A stretch of 26,990 nucleotides of DNA, taken from positions 1 through 26,990 of the IMG/VR virus record IMGVR_UViG_3300030380_000784. One strand, written 5' to 3'. Positions 7,390 through 15,636 of this stretch are shown here, piece after piece (position 1 is the first letter of the stretch; every line of letters starts with the position of its first letter). Made by a program: the position numbers and the translations under genes. This stretch comes from a virus. The notes under the pieces were generated by a model. The model made no database searches, was not told the origin of the DNA, and saw only the letters and a program-made list of their open reading frames with translations.

Positions 7390-8280
7390 TTATACTAATT
7401 CTCCAAAAATTAGTTGTGTTATTTGTACATTACATACCCATTCTATTGTCTGATTTGCTGCACCCCTACATTTTAAAGCAAGCGTACTACCTGTTGCACT
7501 TTTTTCAGCTAGAACTCGCCAATTTGTAATAGTTCCAGAAGTCTTAATTATATCTCTTTCTCTTTGTATGCTAGTTGTGCCTGCATTGTTTACCATAACT
7601 CCTCTTTCAACTGCTGAATAATAATCTCCTACTGCTCCTGAACCTGAACCTGCTGTTCTGAAGCCAATAGTTTCTGCGTGAAAGTATATAACAGAATTTT
7701 CTACAACTGTAAATCTTTCTCCTGATTTGTTATTCATACCTAAAGAAACATTAGCAGTACCTGTAGTTTGTCCTCCATACATTACTCTTATTGACTGTCT
7801 TGTACCTAATACATCGCTTGCCTGATTACCTCCTATCACTAAACTGTTATCTGCCGTAACATTAGCTTTTCTTCCTATCATTAAAGAGTTTTGTATATTA
7901 GCATTTACTCTATTTTGATACCCTAATACTAGATTGTTTTTACTTTGTCTAAATGCTTCATTTTGATCTCCTATCATTCTAGTATTTTCTACTCCTATGT
8001 ATGATGTGTTACCTTTACCTGTAAATGAATTGTTAGTATTTTGAAATTCGTTCATCAAAGTAACATTATTTTTAAAAGCATAACAAGTACCTGTAACTTC
8101 ATCATACTCATAACCATAAGTACGACATTCATCTCTATTAGGAAGAATATCATTAGTGCCATCTGTAAAAACTACAACACCACTAGGCTCTATATTCTTT
8201 GGCTTTATACCTATTAAAAAAGGAGTTGATGTTGTTTCAACTTTTGTAACTGTTGGGGCTGTTCTATATATTATTGTCAT
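7390..8280 (-). CDS. Tail fibre or spike with YadA-head-like repeats
   Basis: The 296-residue protein has a segment at about residues 90-152 with repeats of roughly 15 residues built on a hydrophobic-IG/LG core: SYIG, RMIG, LVLG, LMIG, LVIG, each with Asn or Ala turns. This pattern is like the left-handed beta-roll repeats of YadA-type trimeric adhesin heads, which also occur in phage fibres. Before it lies a Cys pair (DECRTYGYEYDEVTGTCYAF, cysteines 52 and 66). The C-terminal 140 residues look beta-rich. It overlaps the end of the 976-residue tail gene by 4 bp (ATGA), so the two are translationally coupled. A host-binding role is inferred. Confidence 0.65.
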   Translation of the reverse strand: MTIIYRTAPTVTKVETTSTPFLIGIKPKNIEPSGVVVFTDGTNDILPNRDECRTYGYEYDEVTGTCYAFKNNVTLMNEFQNTNNSFTGKGNTSYIGVENTRMIGDQNEAFRQSKNNLVLGYQNRVNANIQNSLMIGRKANVTADNSLVIGGNQASDVLGTRQSIRVMYGGQTTGTANVSLGMNNKSGERFTVVENSVIYFHAETIGFRTAGSGSGAVGDYYSAVERGVMVNNAGTTSIQRERDIIKTSGTITNWRVLAEKSATGSTLALKCRGAANQTIEWVCNVQITQLIFGELV

Positions 8281-11207
8281 AGTTCAGGTGTTATAGTGTT
8301 AATTAAAATAAATTCAACTGTTGACAAATCATTAGGTTTGTAGTCTATTCTATTTACCCTGAATGTTCTATTTTTAATAAATACATAGTCGCTAAAATCA
8401 AAGCTCTGTATATCCCCTGCGTGTAAGTCTACTTTTAAAGTCATAGTACGTGTATCAGGACTGTATAGTTCATTTAAGTAAGGTGCCCAATATCTATTGT
8501 ATAAGTTATCTACTACAGGAGTTGCTAAATCAGAACCTACCACTAATTGGCAAGCACCGAAATTAACGTCTCTAGTATCATCATTTTGAAAATCAATAGG
8601 TAATTCTGATAAATGACTAAACCTTAAATATGAATCTGCATTTGAACTTGTAACACCATTTTGAGAAGGTATGTAATAACTAATATTAAAAGCAGACAAA
8701 TCTACAACTCCATTATTGTAACATATACGTGGTGCATTATCAAAACCACTACATTCGCCATCGTCTGATAAACTATAAATACTAGGTATTACTAATTCAG
8801 GATATTGTGACATTAGTGGCTTCATAATAGTGGCAGCAAAAGGCTCTGCAATTATTTCTTTAGTTCCTTGTAATAAGCTATAATTAGAATCATATACTTT
8901 ACTACCATATAAATGCCCTTGAACAGATTTTTTGTAATTAGTAAACATATAATCATCGTCATCTTCTGCGTATTTCAAATGAACAACCTTATCAATATCT
9001 GTAAGAGGTTCTAATTTAATTTGGCTCACGTCTATTTTTTCTGTCCAATCGTGAGTTATACTTCTTGCAGAAAGACCTAAGTCTGTAGTAGTTCCTGACT
9101 TTGTATCTTTAATAAATACATCAGGATATGGCTCTATATTTATTTGAAATGGGTTTTCTTTGTCAGGAGTAGCAATTAAATTGTACATAGTAAATATACC
9201 TTTCAAAAATTCCCATTGACCTAACTCACCTCTAATACTGTTGAAAGATGAACTATCTACATCAACTGAAGCTGAAGTAGTAGCATCTACTTTACACCAC
9301 AAAACTTTGATGTCTGCTTTGTCTGCCTTTGCCATCATATACAGTTTATCTCCTGTGTTTATTGTTTTACTAAAGGTAATTTCATATTCATTAATTAAAT
9401 TGTTAGAAGAAGTAAATAATGTAGCAGGAATATCTGTTTTCACTCCTGCTGCTGTTTCGTGTACCCATTTGACATCTAATATATGACTAATCCCACCACC
9501 TGCATTATCTGCTCTAGTTCTTAGCAGTACATTCATTGTGTATTCTTGATTATCATAAGAAGCAATCCAAGCTGACCAATCTGTATATGCAGGAGTAGTA
9601 GAAACAGTTGTACTGTTTTCTTCATATATAACGTGACCTAATCTATCGCTATATCCTCCCGTTTCTCTGTTTAAATTATTTTCTTTGTCATTAGGTAATG
9701 TTTCTTTGAATGTGCCATTATTAATAGGGTAATTCATGTTAGGATAATTAGTAGTCACAAAATAATTCAATTTTGAACCTGACTTTGTAAATGTAGGTGC
9801 TTGTTCACCATCTCCCCAATTAAAGTCCATATACAGATTCTTAAAATCATCACTATCAAATAAATCACTCTTATATGTAAATGGACTATCTGCAAATATT
9901 CTGTTTATTAAGTAATGTAAACTTATCCAAGGTCTAAATACTTGTTCTAATGTATCTAAAATAGGCATACCTTCAGTTTGTGAGCCACCTGAAGGTGCTA
10001 CTGTCATTTGATGATTCCAATCTACAAAAGGGTATTTTAAAGTTTTGAAGTCTGTTCTAAAACCTGATGTATTAGGGTTTGACCAAGTTATTGGTGTACC
10101 TGAATCATTATAACTGTACTGAATTTGTGTTCTATTGTATGGGTGGTTCAATTCTTCAAAATTTATTTCATTAAATGTTTTGCCTTTCAATACGTCAGCT
10201 AATGCTATGGCTTCAGAATATAAATTTACATTGTAACTGCGTTCGTGGTCTTTTTCAGTAATATCTATCAACTTCAAATACCCTTCAAATAACAAGAATC
10301 CATTTTGCTTCAAAGTTGCCTTAGTTTTTATATAAGGATTGAATAATGTAGTTCCTTGCGTTTCTCTTGTTATCTCAAATATACTGTCAAATATTTTATT
10401 GTTTCTCTTACTTGCAGGAAGTTTAAATGCCTTTGAATATGATTGTACTTTTTCAGCAGAATTTTTAAAGTTGTCTACACTTAGTGTAAGCGGTATATCT
10501 TCATCTTCGTATAAATCAACTATTACAGAACCATTAGACACTAAAGTAGAAGAACCTGTAGGAGTGGTAGTAACTTCTTTTAAAGATACCCTATCTATTA
10601 TTAAATTATCATTTGCATTAGATTGATTAGTTGCTCGCCAAGTCATTAAAACATAACTGTAAGAACCATCTGCTGTAAATGTTGTTGAAAATGTTTCAGG
10701 AGTATTATCGCCTGAAGGAGAACCTGCTACATTATGGGTAACATTTGCTGCATAACCTAACGCCCAACCTGTAAAACATAAAAGTCGTATCTCTCCTCCT
10801 TCACTTCCTGATTCTTTATATCTTTGTCTTACGCTAAATTCCCATTGAACACCTGTAGTTGTTCCTGGTACTCGCATCACAAAACCTGAAGTATGTTGAT
10901 ACCAAAATTGCAGTTTTGGGTTTGTACCCCCTATCCTTTCAATATTAGGTATACCTGAACTAAATACTTTCCAAGCATTAAAAAATAAATTGGTACCATT
11001 ATTTTGCATAACAAAATCTAGTCCTGCCTGTTCAATTAAATATTGTTGTTGAGCATACGTATATCCTGTGTATATATGTGCGTTAGTGTCATTTTGATGA
11101 ACTATTTCAGAAAAATCTTGGTCTGCAATTAAGTTGAATGGGTCTGCACTAATAAGATTATACTGACCGTTATAATTTTGTGGATATAGTGTTAATTGTA
11201 CTGACAT
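8277..11207 (-). CDS. Large tail/baseplate protein with an apparent carbohydrate-binding domain
   Basis: At 976 residues this is the largest gene here. After about 30 N-terminal residues comes a region (about 40-210) with aromatic and Gly-rich beta strands (LQFWYQHTSGFVMRVPG; LMTWRATNQSNANDNLIIDR) that resembles a jelly-roll carbohydrate-binding module. From about residue 215 (VIVDLYEDEDIPLTLSVDNF) the sequence becomes a tail-hub-like region with YSKAFKLPASKRNN and FLLFEGYLKLIDI. The C-terminal part is beta-rich and ends with a PNDLSTVEFILINT stretch. It starts one base after the stop of the 490-residue tail gene. A distal tail or hub role with glycan binding is inferred from composition and position. 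Confidence 0.65.
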   Translation of the reverse strand: MSVQLTLYPQNYNGQYNLISADPFNLIADQDFSEIVHQNDTNAHIYTGYTYAQQQYLIEQAGLDFVMQNNGTNLFFNAWKVFSSGIPNIERIGGTNPKLQFWYQHTSGFVMRVPGTTTGVQWEFSVRQRYKESGSEGGEIRLLCFTGWALGYAANVTHNVAGSPSGDNTPETFSTTFTADGSYSYVLMTWRATNQSNANDNLIIDRVSLKEVTTTPTGSSTLVSNGSVIVDLYEDEDIPLTLSVDNFKNSAEKVQSYSKAFKLPASKRNNKIFDSIFEITRETQGTTLFNPYIKTKATLKQNGFLLFEGYLKLIDITEKDHERSYNVNLYSEAIALADVLKGKTFNEINFEELNHPYNRTQIQYSYNDSGTPITWSNPNTSGFRTDFKTLKYPFVDWNHQMTVAPSGGSQTEGMPILDTLEQVFRPWISLHYLINRIFADSPFTYKSDLFDSDDFKNLYMDFNWGDGEQAPTFTKSGSKLNYFVTTNYPNMNYPINNGTFKETLPNDKENNLNRETGGYSDRLGHVIYEENSTTVSTTPAYTDWSAWIASYDNQEYTMNVLLRTRADNAGGGISHILDVKWVHETAAGVKTDIPATLFTSSNNLINEYEITFSKTINTGDKLYMMAKADKADIKVLWCKVDATTSASVDVDSSSFNSIRGELGQWEFLKGIFTMYNLIATPDKENPFQINIEPYPDVFIKDTKSGTTTDLGLSARSITHDWTEKIDVSQIKLEPLTDIDKVVHLKYAEDDDDYMFTNYKKSVQGHLYGSKVYDSNYSLLQGTKEIIAEPFAATIMKPLMSQYPELVIPSIYSLSDDGECSGFDNAPRICYNNGVVDLSAFNISYYIPSQNGVTSSNADSYLRFSHLSELPIDFQNDDTRDVNFGACQLVVGSDLATPVVDNLYNRYWAPYLNELYSPDTRTMTLKVDLHAGDIQSFDFSDYVFIKNRTFRVNRIDYKPNDLSTVEFILINTITPEL

Positions 11208-11208
11208 A

Positions 11209-12681
11209 TTATACCGATTGTGTTCTTAATGTTTTAGTTTTTTCAACCTCAAAAGTGTATTGTATCAACTTATCATTTGCTACTGTTTTTCTTGTATATG
11301 AAGTTGTTTTCAAAGTAACAGGAGTTACATATTGATTTAATGCTGAATGCGATTGATCAGTTTGTTTTGGTTCTATAATATAAATTTCAGGACTATTCAT
11401 TAAGTCTTCGAACCAAGCAGATTCTTCGTCTGTAACAAAATCTGTATTTATTTTAATTCTTTCAGTTGCATTTACTCTAAATGTTTTTTTACCACCTCTG
11501 TGGCTTGCCATTTGATATGTACCTTTATTCCATTGTCCTTGTAATGGCTGGTATTTTGTACTTTTGGTACTAAGCGACCTAACAGACTTCATATTAAAAG
11601 TATAATAATCCCAAGCTCCCCATTGATTTAACCAAGTTAACCTGATTGATTCGTAACCTTTATTAGAAGGGCAGTTGATATATATTCTATATTGTTGTGA
11701 TAAATTTTGTCCTGAAGATGCTTCTGCTCTTATCGTGTAGTAAGCAACAGCATTAGGATTGCAAGTAAAACTAGAAAATGCTTGAAGCACATTAGCAGGA
11801 CCGCAACCAAAAAATATTTGTTTATTGTAAACGTAATTAAAATTAGTACTCTGAAAATTAGAACTAAAACCACCATTTGAGCTACCTGTAATGTAGTAAT
11901 AATGTCCACCACCTACAGCTCCACCACTATGGTCGTATCTTTGAAATTTAATTCTATTTACACCATTAGCATTTGCTTGAAATATATCTTCTAATAGCAT
12001 TATAGACATAGTCATATAATCATTTTGGTTAGCATACTGATATAATGGTGCATTAGTCATAAACTCTTTTGAATCACTACTTAATCTAAATCTATCTCGT
12101 AAATCATAACCTAAATCAACATCATATATACCACCCTTACGCTCTATTACATCTGTATGTTTTAGGTAGCCATTATACAATACATACTCTGTTGAATTTA
12201 CTGTAGTATTTGTACTATACACTTGGTTTGTGCTAGTGTCATACCATTCAGTTCTAAATTGTATTTTAAACCATATTGTGCTATTTGTAGACCTCGAAAA
12301 TTTATCTACCATATGAATCGGTACAGGTTTATTTTCTGTTACATCAACTTGCTTGTATTCTGCGTTTGCACCGTTTGGGTCTGAAAATGGGTTTGTCCAT
12401 ATTTCATTATCTGCACTTACATAAGATTGTAACAGGTCGCTAAAATCAAATATTCCTGCTCCTGCATTATTCGGAGTGGTTTTAAAATCACCAATTTTAT
12501 ATTCTGCTGAAGTAGATACAGTATCTGCTTCTGATATGAATAATCTTGCATTGTGCTTAACTCTAATTTCATTTGCAACTACTTGATTGTTTTCTACCAC
12601 GAAAATAATTGGCTGTCCTGCAACTAATTGCTCAAATCTTGGTTTCTGTACTATTTGTGTCTGTCCGTATGTTGTTGGCAT
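11209..12681 (-). CDS. Tail/baseplate structural protein
   Basis: The 490-residue protein is beta-rich with many Thr, Asn and Tyr residues and no transmembrane segment. It has an N-terminal part (GQTQIVQKPRFEQLVAGQPI) and a C-terminal part (FRVNATERIKINTDF, then SAWFEDLMNSPEIYIIE) that resemble distal tail proteins of Bacteroidota phages. The pairing with the 976-residue gene (one-base gap) suggests both sit at the tail tip. I do not recognise a defined catalytic domain. The start at 12681 is the first ATG after the upstream gene, with a 4-bp gap. Confidence 0.6.
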   Translation of the reverse strand: MPTTYGQTQIVQKPRFEQLVAGQPIIFVVENNQVVANEIRVKHNARLFISEADTVSTSAEYKIGDFKTTPNNAGAGIFDFSDLLQSYVSADNEIWTNPFSDPNGANAEYKQVDVTENKPVPIHMVDKFSRSTNSTIWFKIQFRTEWYDTSTNQVYSTNTTVNSTEYVLYNGYLKHTDVIERKGGIYDVDLGYDLRDRFRLSSDSKEFMTNAPLYQYANQNDYMTMSIMLLEDIFQANANGVNRIKFQRYDHSGGAVGGGHYYYITGSSNGGFSSNFQSTNFNYVYNKQIFFGCGPANVLQAFSSFTCNPNAVAYYTIRAEASSGQNLSQQYRIYINCPSNKGYESIRLTWLNQWGAWDYYTFNMKSVRSLSTKSTKYQPLQGQWNKGTYQMASHRGGKKTFRVNATERIKINTDFVTDEESAWFEDLMNSPEIYIIEPKQTDQSHSALNQYVTPVTLKTTSYTRKTVANDKLIQYTFEVEKTKTLRTQSV

Positions 12682-12685
12682 AATC

Positions 12686-13270
12686 TTATTCTTTTTTCCA
12701 ACCGACTTTTTCTAGTCCGTCTAATATATCTAATTTAATTGCTTGTAATGTTTCGTCTCCTAATACATTTTCTATTGAACTTCTTAATGCTGATTGAAAG
12801 AAGCTGATACCATGAATACCTCTAATCCATATATTTCTAACGATTAAATACTTTAATCCTTTAGGAGATAAATATTGACCTTTTGCGTCTCTTGGCTGTA
12901 AATTCTTTTTTCTAATAAATGAAGCAATACCTCTAGTCAATCCACCTTTCTTTCCTGTACCTCTACCATACTTGTATGGACTGTCTTGCCTTTTTCCTTT
13001 GTAATTTATAAACCATCTACGACCTCCCCAACTTCCTGCGTATTTACCATTTGGTATTTCTCCTCCTGTTCCTTTTACACCCTTATCTACGAAAGTACCA
13101 TAATCTGCCATAAGAAACTGTAGAGAATATCCATCTCCTGTTTGCTTGACAACTGCTTTTATAGACTTCTCTAGCTTACCACCTCCCTTACCTGCTTTAC
13201 GTAGGTTTTTTCTAGCTTGTCTTACAAACTGCTTTCCTATAGATTCTAATCTTCTTTCAAAGTTTTTCAT
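12686..13270 (-). CDS. HK97 gp10-like neck/tail component
   Basis: The 194-residue basic protein has an N-terminal helix with Arg/Lys residues (ERRLESIGKQFVRQARKNLRK), a GKLEKSIKAVVKQ turn, and the motif LMADYGTFVDKGVKGTGG. The YGTFVDKG element is typical of the HK97 gp10-like family, which takes part in head-tail joining or tail completion. A Lys/Arg/Gly-rich middle (about residues 75-130) is unusual in length and could bind nucleic acid or be a flexible loop. The start at 13270 overlaps the upstream stop codon by one base. Confidence 0.65.
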   Translation of the reverse strand: MKNFERRLESIGKQFVRQARKNLRKAGKGGGKLEKSIKAVVKQTGDGYSLQFLMADYGTFVDKGVKGTGGEIPNGKYAGSWGGRRWFINYKGKRQDSPYKYGRGTGKKGGLTRGIASFIRKKNLQPRDAKGQYLSPKGLKYLIVRNIWIRGIHGISFFQSALRSSIENVLGDETLQAIKLDILDGLEKVGWKKE

Positions 13271-13719
13271 TACACTAATCCAACGAATATTTCACATTGA
13301 ACATCTGTAGTTGCGCTAGGTTTAGCTTGTATTGTTACTACATCTGCTAATCCACTAAATGCAGGAGTACTATCAGCTTCACCTAATACACCATCTTCTG
13401 CTTGAAATAATACGTGAGAACCACCTGCTCTTACAGTAACTTGATAATTAGTTCCTGAAGTTACAAACGCTAATATCATATCGTCAGTAGTGCTAAGATT
13501 AGTTACTCTAATATACTTTGCATTTTCTACATCTAATGCTCCTGCTGAAGAATGAGGAGTTGAACCAAATGTTGCTATTGTTGTTGTGTTAGAATGTGCT
13601 AAAGTAAGTATTCTTTCCATTACATCTACAATATTAGGAGTAGTTATTGTATTGGTAGAACCTCTTGTAGCCCCATTCAAGATTACCGATTCTGTAATTG
13701 TTGTTGTTAAATCTGCCAT
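13270..13719 (-). CDS. Small Thr-rich virion protein, unknown
   Basis: The 149-residue protein has high Thr, Ala and Val content and few charged residues, with strands such as AKYIRVTNLSTTDDMILAFV and YQVTVRAGGSHVLFQ. This suggests a compact beta-sandwich decoration or tail protein. It is in the tail-completion segment between a conserved 116-residue protein and the gp10-like gene, whose start overlaps its stop by one base. No specific function is recognised. Confidence 0.55.
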   Translation of the reverse strand: MADLTTTITESVILNGATRGSTNTITTPNIVDVMERILTLAHSNTTTIATFGSTPHSSAGALDVENAKYIRVTNLSTTDDMILAFVTSGTNYQVTVRAGGSHVLFQAEDGVLGEADSTPAFSGLADVVTIQAKPSATTDVQCEIFVGLV

Positions 13720-13723
13720 AATT

Positions 13724-14074
13724 TTATTTTTTGTCTATTTGTTTTAATTTATTAATTGCCCAATTTATTCCTGACGAACCTCCCCAAGCGTCCCACATTA
13801 ATCCGCCACAACCTTCTGAGTAGGGTACATCTTTATTTTGTTGATGTCTTTTAAATGAAGCCATACGAGCTATTGTATCACGACTAATAGGCTTTCTGTC
13901 TGCTAACTGAGCTGACCTAGTCCAACCTACTCTAGTTCCGCAATCAGATCCATTTTCTTCTTTCCATTTTCTAGCACGTTTTGCATTGTTTGTAGCAGCT
14001 TGCGGATAGTCTGTATAGCTTTCAAGATTTATGCTAATTGCTTCTAGTTTTTCTAATACATCTTCGTAGTTCAT
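13724..14074 (-). CDS. Conserved small phage protein with Trp/Gly-rich C-terminus
   Basis: The 116-residue protein has a distinctive core: YPQAATNNAKRARKWKEENG, CGTRVGWTRSAQLADRKPIS, then TIARMASFKRHQQNKD and CGGLMWDAWGG near the C-terminus. I recognise this as a small domain found alone or fused to larger proteins in many phages, without a firm function. Two Cys residues and many Arg/Trp residues suggest a compact, possibly DNA-contacting fold. Its ATG overlaps the stop of a 29-residue ORF upstream as ATGA, so it is probably translated by coupling. Confidence 0.6.
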   Translation of the reverse strand: MNYEDVLEKLEAISINLESYTDYPQAATNNAKRARKWKEENGSDCGTRVGWTRSAQLADRKPISRDTIARMASFKRHQQNKDVPYSEGCGGLMWDAWGGSSGINWAINKLKQIDKK

Positions 14075-14160
14075 ATTTTTATTCTTATTGTAGGTGGTAT
14101 TAATTGAATTTCTACCTTACCTAATTTAATCTTGTTTATTTTTTTTAAATATTCAATCAT
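14071..14160 (-). CDS. 29-residue basic peptide ORF
   Basis: A 29-codon ORF (start MIEYLKKINKIKLGK) fills the gap between the 199-residue tail gene and the 116-residue gene. Its ATG comes one base after the upstream stop, and its TGA overlaps the next ATG (ATGA). Spacing like this suggests it is translated, even if its main use is to carry ribosomes to the next gene. The peptide is basic, with no recognised function. Confidence 0.4.
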   Translation of the reverse strand: MIEYLKKINKIKLGKVEIQLIPPTIRIKI

Positions 14161-14161
14161 A

Positions 14162-14761
14162 TTAATATCCTGCTCCTCTTGTTAATGGTATTGGTGCGTT
14201 ACAAGCATCAAAATTATTCTGTACTAAAATTCCCATATTAAAAACCCAACCAACACAAAGGTTATCAAACCTTTCTGAAAAGGGCTCTATTGTAAACTGC
14301 CCTTCTGTAAAATATATAGGGGCATTTATGTCATTAGCATTGTGTTCAGATGGAGTAGATGTAAATTTAGATTGCTGTATTGAGTGCCTTAACATACTAA
14401 TAAAATCTGTACATACTTGTAGCATTTCACTATATACTGTCTGCTCATTATTTAATGTCTTATAAAGTTTATTGAATGTGCTTGTTGCATCAGGATTAGG
14501 GGTTCCTGCGGGTGCCCTATTTTGTGTCCAATTACTTTCTTCTGTTACCATTGACATTACAAAAATTTGAAAATTATACGTCAATGTAGAATCTCCTGTA
14601 GTTACATTAGTTGGTGTAATATGTAGTAATGGAAATTTTGTATTCTTTTCAAGGTCTATGTCAAATATATCTCCTACGCTTGTAGTTTGTATTCCTTGAT
14701 ATTTTTCCCCTATATGCAGTAAAGTGTTTACTACGTTGTTGTATGTTTTATTGTGTACCAT
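14162..14761 (-). CDS. Putative tail completion/terminator protein
   Basis: The 199-residue protein follows the T part of the tail chaperone with a 14-bp overlap. It starts MVHNKTYNNVVNTLLHIGEK, then has strand-like segments (KFPLLHITPTNVTTG; LTYNFQIFVMSMV), a helix (VYSEMLQVCTDFISMLRHSI), and a C-terminal part with FTIEPFSERFDNLCVGWVFNM. The mix of strands with a long helix, size and place next to gp10-like and chaperone genes fit tail terminator or completion proteins. Function is inferred from context. Confidence 0.5.
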   Translation of the reverse strand: MVHNKTYNNVVNTLLHIGEKYQGIQTTSVGDIFDIDLEKNTKFPLLHITPTNVTTGDSTLTYNFQIFVMSMVTEESNWTQNRAPAGTPNPDATSTFNKLYKTLNNEQTVYSEMLQVCTDFISMLRHSIQQSKFTSTPSEHNANDINAPIYFTEGQFTIEPFSERFDNLCVGWVFNMGILVQNNFDACNAPIPLTRGAGY

Positions 14762-15005
14762 CTAATCTTACTTTATTTTGTGAATTTAAATCTGTTTCGT
14801 AACTTAACCAAGTCAAGCATTCTAACAAACCCAAATTTGTTATACTTTCTAATTTACTAATATCTTGATTACAGAGCCTGTGCATCACTCCGAACCAACC
14901 CCACTTTTCTGCAAAGCTTTCGCTTGCAATTGCATTCTCGTTTCCTTCAGCTTCTTTGTCAAAAATGATGGCAAAGCTATCAAGAGTTCTTTGACGAAAT
15001 TCCAA
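14748..15005 (-). CDS. Tail assembly chaperone T part, made by -1 frameshift
   Basis: This frame overlaps the 3' end of the G gene by 121 bp in the -1 frame. It has no ATG; its first possible codon is a TTG that lies inside a run of nine Ts in G. In lambda-type phages the tail chaperone gene is read as G and, after rare -1 slippage, as G-T. Here slippage on TTT TTT would fuse 174 residues of G to 85 residues of T, giving about 259 residues. The T part contains EKWGWFGVMHRLCNQDISKL and LLECLTWLSYETD, patterns I associate with T-type domains of related phages. Independent start at TTG is a less likely alternative. Confidence 0.75.
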   Translation of the reverse strand: MEFRQRTLDSFAIIFDKEAEGNENAIASESFAEKWGWFGVMHRLCNQDISKLESITNLGLLECLTWLSYETDLNSQNKVRLDGTQ

Positions 15006-15526
15006 AAAAAAACCAGAGCAGATTGCACTTCTTCTGCTTTCATCTTCTTCATTATCTCTGTTCTAATCTCAATATCTCCATCATACTTTTCTATTGTATA
15101 TATTTTGTTCTTCTTTTCAACTATTGGTCTATACAATATAGCCATTATTTCAGGCAAATGTTTTTGTATCCCTAACTTAATGAAAGTCTCTAAATCTGCA
15201 AACTCACCGAGAGTAATTCTGTCTAAACTAGGGTGGAATCCATATTCTTTGCCTTCAACTTTTATTATTCTTTTTAGACTTCCGTTTGCTTGTTGTTGTA
15301 ACGTAGATACCCTGTCCATAATTGTAGCTACATCTGATATGCTTAGTTGATTAATTAAATCATCAGGTATATTTGATAATTGCTTCAATGTACTCAATGC
15401 TTCTTCCGATGCTCCTGCTTCTTCTAGACTTACAATATTTAGCCATTTTTCTAAAGTAACTTCTGACCAACTTTTAATTACTTGGTAGCTTTTTATTTTG
15501 TCATCTTTTTTAATCTTGACCTTCAT
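14885..15526 (-). CDS. Tail assembly chaperone G
   Basis: This 213-residue protein is the short product of the G/GT pair. Such chaperones coat the tape measure and recruit tail tube subunits during tail assembly, and are not in the virion. It contains WSEVTLEKWLNIVSLEE near the N-terminus and HPSLDRITLGEFADLETFIK near residues 97-116; the latter motif is common in Bacteroidota phage G proteins. The last 39 residues (after the slip site) are replaced by T on frameshifting. The ATG at 15526 is joined directly to motif copy B, so it probably opens the tail transcript. Confidence 0.75.
   Translation of the reverse strand: MKVKIKKDDKIKSYQVIKSWSEVTLEKWLNIVSLEEAGASEEALSTLKQLSNIPDDLINQLSISDVATIMDRVSTLQQQANGSLKRIIKVEGKEYGFHPSLDRITLGEFADLETFIKLGIQKHLPEIMAILYRPIVEKKNKIYTIEKYDGDIEIRTEIMKKMKAEEVQSALVFFWNFVKELLIALPSFLTKKLKETRMQLQAKALQKSGVGSE
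15004..15012 (-). promoter_or_regulatory. -1 ribosomal frameshift site (run of nine Ts)
   Basis: The minus strand reads GGTTTTTTTTTGG, which in the G frame is GTT TTT TTT TGG. Tandem slippage of two Phe codons by one base moves the ribosome into the T frame (TTG GAA TTT). It contains a U UUU UUU slippery heptamer. Position near the 3' end of G is the same as in other G/GT pairs. Confidence 0.75.
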
Positions 15527-15527
15527 A

Positions 15528-15546
15528 ATATATAATGTAAAAAGTT
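15528..15546 (-). promoter_or_regulatory. Repeated late motif, copy B
   Basis: The minus strand reads AACTTTTTACATTATATAT and then TATG, the ATG of tail chaperone G. The match to copy A is 22 of 23 bases including the ATG. It may be the promoter of the tail gene transcript. Confidence 0.55.
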
Positions 15547-15606
15547 TGTATTTAGTTTAAAGTTATTATATTTGCCGCTCATTTCTTAAATTGTTTCCAT
15601 TTCTCT

Positions 15607-15633
15607 AGGGGGGTTGTCAATCTGACGCCCCCT
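15607..15633 (-). other. GC-rich hairpin directly after terL
   Basis: On the minus strand AGGGGG and CCCCCT pair as a 6-bp stem, with an inner GTC/GAC stem around a 5-base loop. It begins 3 bp after the terL stop. No U-tract follows, so it is not a standard terminator. A G/C run of this kind is rare in this AT-rich sequence. It could be an mRNA end structure or a protein-binding site. Confidence 0.5.
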
Positions 15634-15636
15634 TTC

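Noticed and set aside
11730-11912. 60-codon minus-strand ORF inside the 490-residue tail gene
   Set aside because: It is out of frame within a well-supported long gene and has no distinguishing motif.
15525-15584. 19-codon ORF (MSGKYNN...) whose stop overlaps the tail chaperone start
   Set aside because: It reads through motif copy B. The equivalent frame at copy A has no start codon and at copy C no stop, so a shared leader peptide is not supported.
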